NCBI GenBank assembly: GCA_031359995.1
Contig: JANMAT010000134.1
Span: forward strand, 1 to 9,849
Direction of reading: 5' to 3'
From: JANMAT01 sp031359995
GTDB taxonomy: Bacteria; Actinomycetota; Acidimicrobiia; Acidimicrobiales; Ilumatobacteraceae
Length of the DNA: 9,849 bases
Part shown: piece after piece, positions 6,281 to 9,849 of the stretch
How positions within the stretch are numbered: the first letter of the stretch is position 1
Layout of the letters: each line of letters starts with the position of its first letter
Notes under the pieces: generated by a model
Databases searched by the model: none
Seen by the model: only the letters and a program-made list of their open reading frames with translations
Told to the model about the DNA's origin: nothing
Position numbers and translations under genes: made by a program

Positions 6281-7543
6281 GTGGACGGTCCCCTGAACTC
6301 CCTGGTCGAGCGGCGCCTCCAGGCGATCATCGACCAGCGCCTGGCCGAGGAACCGGCCATCGGGCTGCAGGGCGCCCGCTCGGTCGGCAAGTCGACGCTG
6401 CTGAGGGTCGTCGCCGACCAGGCCGGCACGACGGTCATCGATCTCGACGACCTCGATCAGCGGGCCGCCGTAGCCAGCGACCCGATGCTGTTCGCCCGCG
6501 GTGCCTCGCCGGTGTGCATCGACGAGTTCCAGCACGTCCCCGAGATCCTCGACGCCGTGAAGGCCGAGCTCAACCTCCGGCTCGATCCCGGCCGGTTCGT
6601 GCTCACCGGCTCGACCCGCTACGAGGGCATCCCTCGCGCTGCCCAGTCGCTCACCGGCCGGCTGCACCTGCTGACCGTGTGGCCCCTTTCGCAAGGCGAG
6701 ATCGACGGGACCCATGAGCGGTTCGTCGAGACGTTGCTGGGCGCCCCGGCTGATCTCGCCGCGGGCACCTCGACGACCCAGCGCGACGAGTACGTGCGCC
6801 GGGTCCTCGCCGGCGGCCTTCCCGTGGCGCTCCGACGCACCGGTGCCGGGCGGGCGCGCTGGTTCGACGACTACGTGAAGCTCGTCATCGAACGCGACGT
6901 CCTCGAGCTCAGCCGCGTCCGCCAGCGCGAGCTGCTCCCCCGGCTCCTCGCCCGGCTCGCCGGCCAGACCGCACAGCTCCTCAACGTCGTGAACGCCGCC
7001 CGCGCCGTCGGCCTGGAGCCGTCCACCGCCGAGAACTACACGAGCCTGCTCGAAACGGTCTTCCTCCTCCACCGCTTGCCGGCGTGGGGTCGCACGCTGC
7101 GCGCCCGCTCCGTGGCCAAGCCCAAGGTCCACGTCGTCGACACCGGGCTCGGCGGACGACTCCTCGGTCTGACAGAACGGAAGCTGGCGAGCAACGACGC
7201 CGCCACCCTCGTCGAGTTCGGGCACCTCCTCGAAACGTTCTGCGTCAACGAGATCATCAAGCAGCTCAGCTGGCTCGACGAGCGCTACACCATCGGGCAT
7301 TGGCGCACCCACGACGGCGCCGAGGTCGACCTCGTCCTCGAAGAACCCGGCGGCCGCGTCACCGGCGTCGAGATCAAGGCCTCCGGCCGCGTCACCAACT
7401 CCGACGCCGCAGGCCTCCGAGTCCTACGCGACGCGCTCGGCGACTCGTTCGGCGCCGGTGTCGTGCTCTACCTCGGCACCCAGGCCCACACCCTCGACGA
7501 CAGGATCTACGCCGTCCCCGTCGACCGCCTCTGGGCGCCGTAG
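6281..7543 (+). CDS. AAA+ ATPase with DUF4143 C-terminal region
   Basis: This is an intact 420-aa protein of the archaeal/bacterial ATPase group fused to DUF4143. Residues about 26-40 hold the Walker A (GLQGARSVGKSTLLR), about 80-85 the Walker B (VCIDEFQHV), and FVLTGSTRY is a sensor-like strand followed by SLTGRLHLLTVWPLS. The middle (YVRRVLAGGLPVALR, VEFGHLLETFCVNEI) is typical DUF4143. The tail GAEVDLVLE...GVEIKAS has the D...ExK arrangement of a PD-(D/E)XK nuclease-like fold. Such ATPases are common and scattered by horizontal transfer; their biological role is unresolved. GTG 6281 is the start; CATGCT six bases before it is a near match to the -10 box. Three 23-bp operator-like repeats directly upstream imply tight control. 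It precedes the HIRAN gene by 60 bp. Confidence 0.92.
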   Translation: MDGPLNSLVERRLQAIIDQRLAEEPAIGLQGARSVGKSTLLRVVADQAGTTVIDLDDLDQRAAVASDPMLFARGASPVCIDEFQHVPEILDAVKAELNLRLDPGRFVLTGSTRYEGIPRAAQSLTGRLHLLTVWPLSQGEIDGTHERFVETLLGAPADLAAGTSTTQRDEYVRRVLAGGLPVALRRTGAGRARWFDDYVKLVIERDVLELSRVRQRELLPRLLARLAGQTAQLLNVVNAARAVGLEPSTAENYTSLLETVFLLHRLPAWGRTLRARSVAKPKVHVVDTGLGGRLLGLTERKLASNDAATLVEFGHLLETFCVNEIIKQLSWLDERYTIGHWRTHDGAEVDLVLEEPGGRVTGVEIKASGRVTNSDAAGLRVLRDALGDSFGAGVVLYLGTQAHTLDDRIYAVPVDRLWAP

Positions 7544-7590
7544 CCCGCGGGGCGAGACGCTCACCGGAACGAATCCCGAGCGGACGCTCC

Positions 7591-7603
7591 TACGTTGACC
7601 TCA
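7591..7603 (+). promoter_or_regulatory. Leaderless-type -10 box of the HIRAN gene
   Basis: TACGTT (7591-7596) is followed by seven bases and GTG 7604, which begins MGLLDRWRR. No Shine-Dalgarno sequence is present. The box supports GTG 7604 over the in-frame TTG 7595, which would overlap it, and suggests independent transcription from the ATPase gene. Confidence 0.45.
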
Positions 7604-8804
7604 GTGGGACTTCTCGATCGATGGCGCAGGACTACGGAGCCGACGTCCGGGCTCGCTGCACCCACCGGCGCGCCCCTGCCACCGCCGAACGCGATCCCGG
7701 CACCCTTCCCGCCCCCTCCGCCGATCCCGGCGACCTTCCCGCCTCCTGTCCCAGCCACGGCACCGCTGCCGCCCCCGTCATTGCCGTCGACGATGGCCAC
7801 CCTGCCGAGGGGTGGCACCGTGCACGCAGTAGGCGAGAGCCACTACCAGGACGCCCTGCTGGCAGTCGTGGGCGGTCGGACAAGGCACAGCGTCGAGCAC
7901 ACCTGCCTCGCCGAGCTGTGCCCGGAGCCGACGAACCCGTACGACGACGAGGCCATCGCAGTTCAGATCGGCGGCCAGTGCGTCGGCTACCTGAGCCGCG
8001 CCGAACGCTCGAACGTTCAGGCCGCTGGTCGACAGCGCCATTGCGTCCGCTGGCCGGGCCACGGTTGAAGCTTGCGTCCGCGGCGGCTGGGACCGAGGTG
8101 CGGGCGATGTCGGCCACTTGGGCGTCGTGCTCTTCTTCTCGGACCGCCCCGACGGCGAGGACGAGTACCAGCCACCGCCTCAGCTTCCCGAACCGGGGGA
8201 GGACGAGATCCGCCTCCGCGGCAGCGCAACCGTCAGCGTCTCCAACGAGGAGCACTACCAGGAAGCGCTCGTGGCCGCGTACGACGTCAGCAGGTACACC
8301 ACCTCGGTGCTCGCCGAACTGACCGAGGTCCCGGCGAACCCGCACGCCAAGAAGGACTCGGGCCCAGTGCTCCAGGTCAGCATCAACCGCGTCACCGTCG
8401 GACACCTCACGCCGGCGATGACCGAACGTCTCCGCCGGATGACCAACCGAGCGCAGGCCGAAGGCCGACGCCTCACGTGCTCCGCCCAGATCTTCCGGGG
8501 TGAGAAGCGCGGCCAACCCCTGCTCGAGATCCGCCTGAGCGCAGTGCCCCACGCACACGACGAGACCGTCGTCGTCGACCCGTACTTCCAGATCGCACTC
8601 GACCTCGTCCGCATCCATCGATCATCCAAGGTCCATCGCATCAGCACGACCGACCAGACCGGCAACTACCGAACGGCGTGCGGCGTCACCATCGCCGCCC
8701 ACGACGGGAGGTTGATGGGTTCGACGAAACCGTGGGTCGGAGACATCGACCCGACCACCCGAGCGATCATCGCCGACGCCGAGCACTGCTCCCGTTGCCA
8801 GTAG
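7604..8804 (+). pseudogene. Tandem HIRAN-domain protein with proline-rich linker, one frameshift
   Basis: HIRAN domains bind DNA, in RAD5/HLTF the 3' end of single strands, and bacterial versions occur alone or in repair and mobile contexts. Here GTG 7604 starts MGLLDRWRR, then a long Pro/Ala linker, then HIRAN-like unit 1 (VHAVGESHYQDALL, CPEPTNPYDDEAIAVQI, CVGYLSRAE). One extra G near 8020-8021 breaks the frame. Skipping it continues as PLVDSAIASAGRATVEACVR and on through VVLFFSDRPDG to unit 2 (NEEHYQEALVAAY, NPHAKKDSGPVLQV, VTVGHLTPA). The two units share HYQ(D/E)AL and NP(Y/H)...VG(Y/H)L, so they arose by duplication. The C-terminus has TACG and HCSRC, a possible small zinc-binding tail, in a conserved-looking block KPWVGDIDPTTRAII. 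The repaired length is about 400 aa. The slip may be a sequencing error, since both halves have normal coding character. Confidence 0.72.
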
Positions 8805-8841
8805 GGGCAGAGCCTCTCGGCACCGTCGACCGGCGCTGAGG

Positions 8842-8860
8842 GTCACGGCCGCCCCGTGGC
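8842..8860. terminator. Weak hairpin between convergent genes
   Basis: CACGG (8844-8848) pairs with CCGTG (8854-8858), extendable to seven pairs with one G-U. It lies between the convergent ends of the HIRAN gene (8804) and the DUF6869-like gene (8898), where a bidirectional terminator is expected. There is no T tract, so the call is tentative. Confidence 0.3.
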
Positions 8861-8897
8861 GCGACCCGCGGGCATGAGTGGTCGTGGCGGCGCGTCC

Positions 8898-9380
8898 CTA
8901 GCGCGGCTTGGGCCGATGAAACCGGGCGACGAGGTTCGGGTCGTCGTCGTCGCTCCACCACACGCTTTCCATGGCGCCACCGAGGTCTGGGTGGCGCCGT
9001 GCAGCGGCATCGAGCTCGTCGAGCAGCCGCGAAGACGGAGGCTGCGCCGAGTGGCGCAGCAGTGTTTCGATCGGACCTGCGCCGAGGTATGCGAGCGCGC
9101 CTGCGTCACCCTGCACGGCCTCAGCCAACGCGACGAGCAGCGATACAAGTCCGGGGTCTTGGCTGCTTACGGCGTCCTCGACTGCCTCCCAGGCGTCGAA
9201 GCCATCGTCAGCGGAAAGTGCGGCATCGGCATCGAAACCGCCAGGCGTGGAAGACGTGTGGCGGTAGTAGTCCCAGTAGCCGACCACCAACCGACTGCGC
9301 ACGGAGTCGACGTGCTCTGGACCATCCCCCGCGCTGCCGCCCGCCGACCGATCATGCCCACCCGTCGCTCGGGCGCTCAT
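8898..9380 (-). CDS. DUF6869-like protein
   Basis: This is a 160-aa intact, acidic protein. After a low-complexity N-terminus (about 28 aa) it reads VVGYWDYYRH, DAWEAVEDAV, DPGLVSLLVALAEA, then ALAYLGAGPIETLLRHS, LLDELDAAARRHPDLGGAM and VWWSDDDDPNLVARF. The pattern of a (L/A)GAGP-(L/I)-E-x-LL segment followed by an acidic helix and VW resembles DUF6869, an uncharacterised family; I am moderately sure. No catalytic motif, signal peptide or membrane segment is visible. ATG 9380 overlaps the stop of the upstream 58-aa gene as ATGA, so the two are translationally coupled. It is the last complete gene module before the tRNA-Thr fragment and reads away from it. Neighbouring gene and position suggest cargo. 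Confidence 0.75.
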   Translation of the reverse strand: MSARATGGHDRSAGGSAGDGPEHVDSVRSRLVVGYWDYYRHTSSTPGGFDADAALSADDGFDAWEAVEDAVSSQDPGLVSLLVALAEAVQGDAGALAYLGAGPIETLLRHSAQPPSSRLLDELDAAARRHPDLGGAMESVWWSDDDDPNLVARFHRPKPR

Positions 9381-9553
9381 GAGCCCAGTGCCGCCGCGAA
9401 CGCGTCGTCCTCGGCAGCGGTGAGACCGTCGACAAGCAAGTCATCCGCCGACCCGAGGACGGGCGCAAGCGCGAGCTCCTCCACCGTCAGCGGGGGCGGG
9501 AGTAGGGCGGTGCCTCGACCCCCGCGTAGGTGCTCATCGCGCCGCCGACTCAT
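9377..9553 (-). CDS. Small acidic-tailed protein, first gene of a coupled pair
   Basis: This is a 58-aa protein starting at ATG 9553 (MSRRRDEHLRGGRGTALLPP) and ending LTAAEDDAFAAALGS. The start is chosen because TACGCT lies seven bases upstream (9566-9561), matching the leaderless -10 pattern; a longer open frame to 9667 crosses this promoter and has no family-like content. The protein has a basic, Arg-rich head and an acidic helical tail (VEELALAPVLGSADDLLVDG), a layout seen in small antitoxins and adaptor proteins, but no family is recognised. It overlaps the DUF6869-like gene by four bases (ATGA), so the two form an operon. Confidence 0.6.
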   Translation of the reverse strand: MSRRRDEHLRGGRGTALLPPPLTVEELALAPVLGSADDLLVDGLTAAEDDAFAAALGS

Positions 9554-9566
9554 GGTGCGCAGCGTA
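9554..9566 (-). promoter_or_regulatory. Leaderless-type -10 box of the two-gene module
   Basis: On the minus strand TACGCT (9566-9561) precedes ATG 9553 by seven bases, with no Shine-Dalgarno sequence. The region 9567-9661 between this box and the 28-bp repeat holds no gene that I recognise. Confidence 0.45.
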
Positions 9567-9661
9567 GGCGTCGGACGCGACTTAGCGATCTGGCTTAACC
9601 GGACCCGCCGAGGCGCACCGCGGGGCGTCAGGCGCTCGCCGAGACGGCGCGAACGAGGCGA

Positions 9662-9689
9662 TTCCATCCCGCGTTTTTCGCGCGCGTCC
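9662..9689 (+). repeat. Right copy of 28-bp direct repeat
   Basis: It matches 175-202 at 27 of 28 positions, same orientation, 9,487 bp away; the one difference is G at 9680. It lies 117 bp inside the tRNA-Thr fragment, in non-coding sequence that also carries CGCGAATTTCCCGCG just beyond it. It may mark the element's right end region or be a dispersed genomic repeat. Confidence 0.75.
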
Positions 9690-9805
9690 CGCGAATTTCC
9701 CGCGCCCGCAGCCGCCCATCTGTTGCCATCCGTCGTGAACGAATGCGATCTGACCAGGCGCGACCGCTCGCGAGCGTTCGCACCCGATGGACACCCTCAA
9801 TGGTT

Positions 9806-9849
9806 CTTGTAAGCGGGAGGTCGACGGTTCGATCCCGTCACTCGGCTCC
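9806..9849 (+). tRNA. 3' half of tRNA-Thr(TGT): attachment-site copy (partial)
   Basis: The sequence fits a tRNA from the anticodon loop onward: loop CTTGTAA (9806-9812, anticodon TGT 9808-9810), stem strand GCGGG, variable loop AGGTC, T-stem GACGG, loop TTCGATC, CCGTC, acceptor strand ACTCGGC, discriminator T, then CC at the window edge. The intact gene should start GCCGAGT. The preceding bases TGGTT cannot pair with GCGGG, and no D-arm lies upstream, so the 5' half is missing. Tyrosine integrases often recombine in a tRNA 3' half and leave such a copy at the far end. The element therefore lies to the left. A window cut cannot explain a missing 5' half. Confidence 0.82.

Noticed and set aside
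5248..6717. 489-aa plus-strand open frame
   Set aside because: It crosses the antisense of xis, the DUF1330 gene out of frame and the operator array. Its composition is Arg-rich shadow sequence.
6203..7312. 369-aa minus-strand open frame opposite the ATPase
   Set aside because: It is the antisense of a well-supported AAA ATPase gene and has no recognisable motif of its own.
7632..8618. 328-aa minus-strand open frame opposite the HIRAN gene, and the 412-aa + frame at 7084-8322
   Set aside because: Both are out-of-frame shadows of the ATPase and HIRAN genes. The HIRAN reading has internal domain repeats and family motifs; these have none.
9750..9849. Complete tRNA-Thr gene
   Set aside because: No D-arm, no 5' acceptor strand GCCGAGT and no partner for the anticodon-stem strand GCGGG exist upstream of 9806.

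Overview
The window is high-GC DNA with GC-rich third codon positions and many GTG starts. Several starts lie 6-7 nt behind a TANNNT box, as expected of leaderless transcripts. The integrase, excisionase and MobF relaxase are of the kinds found in actinobacterial integrative elements. I read it as a decayed integrative/mobilizable element plus cargo from an actinomycete. An Acidimicrobiia-like or other uncultured lineage is possible, but no gene here settles the species.

Layout. At 1-90 a truncated + strand gene ends before two tandem hairpins. The element's minus-strand backbone, read from right to left, is: a possible remnant (5586-5727), an xis-like helix-turn-helix gene (5550-5326, amber codon at a conserved Trp), a MobF relaxase/helicase (5190-3366, frameshifted and lacking the ATPase half of its helicase), a lipoprotein (3270-2692) with a membrane protein (2598-2056), a HigBA-like toxin-antitoxin pair (1815-1108, toxin frameshifted near its end), and a tyrosine integrase (917-134, amber codon, two frameshifts, catalytic C-terminus missing). 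The rightward cargo is a DUF1330 protein (5828-6124), an intact AAA ATPase with a DUF4143 region (6281-7543) behind three 23-bp operator-like repeats, and a double-HIRAN protein with a proline-rich linker (7604-8804, one frameshift). A leftward two-gene module (9553-8898) follows: a 58-aa protein overlapping a DUF6869-like protein by ATGA.

The last 44 bases (9806-9849) are the 3' half of a tRNA-Thr(TGT), from anticodon loop to CC, with no 5' half before it. That is the signature of an attachment site, so the intact tRNA-Thr gene is predicted beyond the other end of the element, to the left. A 28-bp direct repeat (27/28 identical) lies in the truncated integrase end (175-202) and 117 bp inside the tRNA fragment (9662-9689).

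How the genes fit together. Integrase and Xis would have moved the element in and out of the tRNA gene, and the relaxase would have nicked an origin of transfer, perhaps at the inverted repeats at 5228-5312. All three are damaged, so the element is probably immobile on its own. The ATPase, lipoprotein, membrane protein, antitoxin and DUF6869 gene are intact. Many lesions are single-base slips beside short G/C runs, so some may be sequencing errors; the helicase deletion and the missing integrase C-terminus cannot be.
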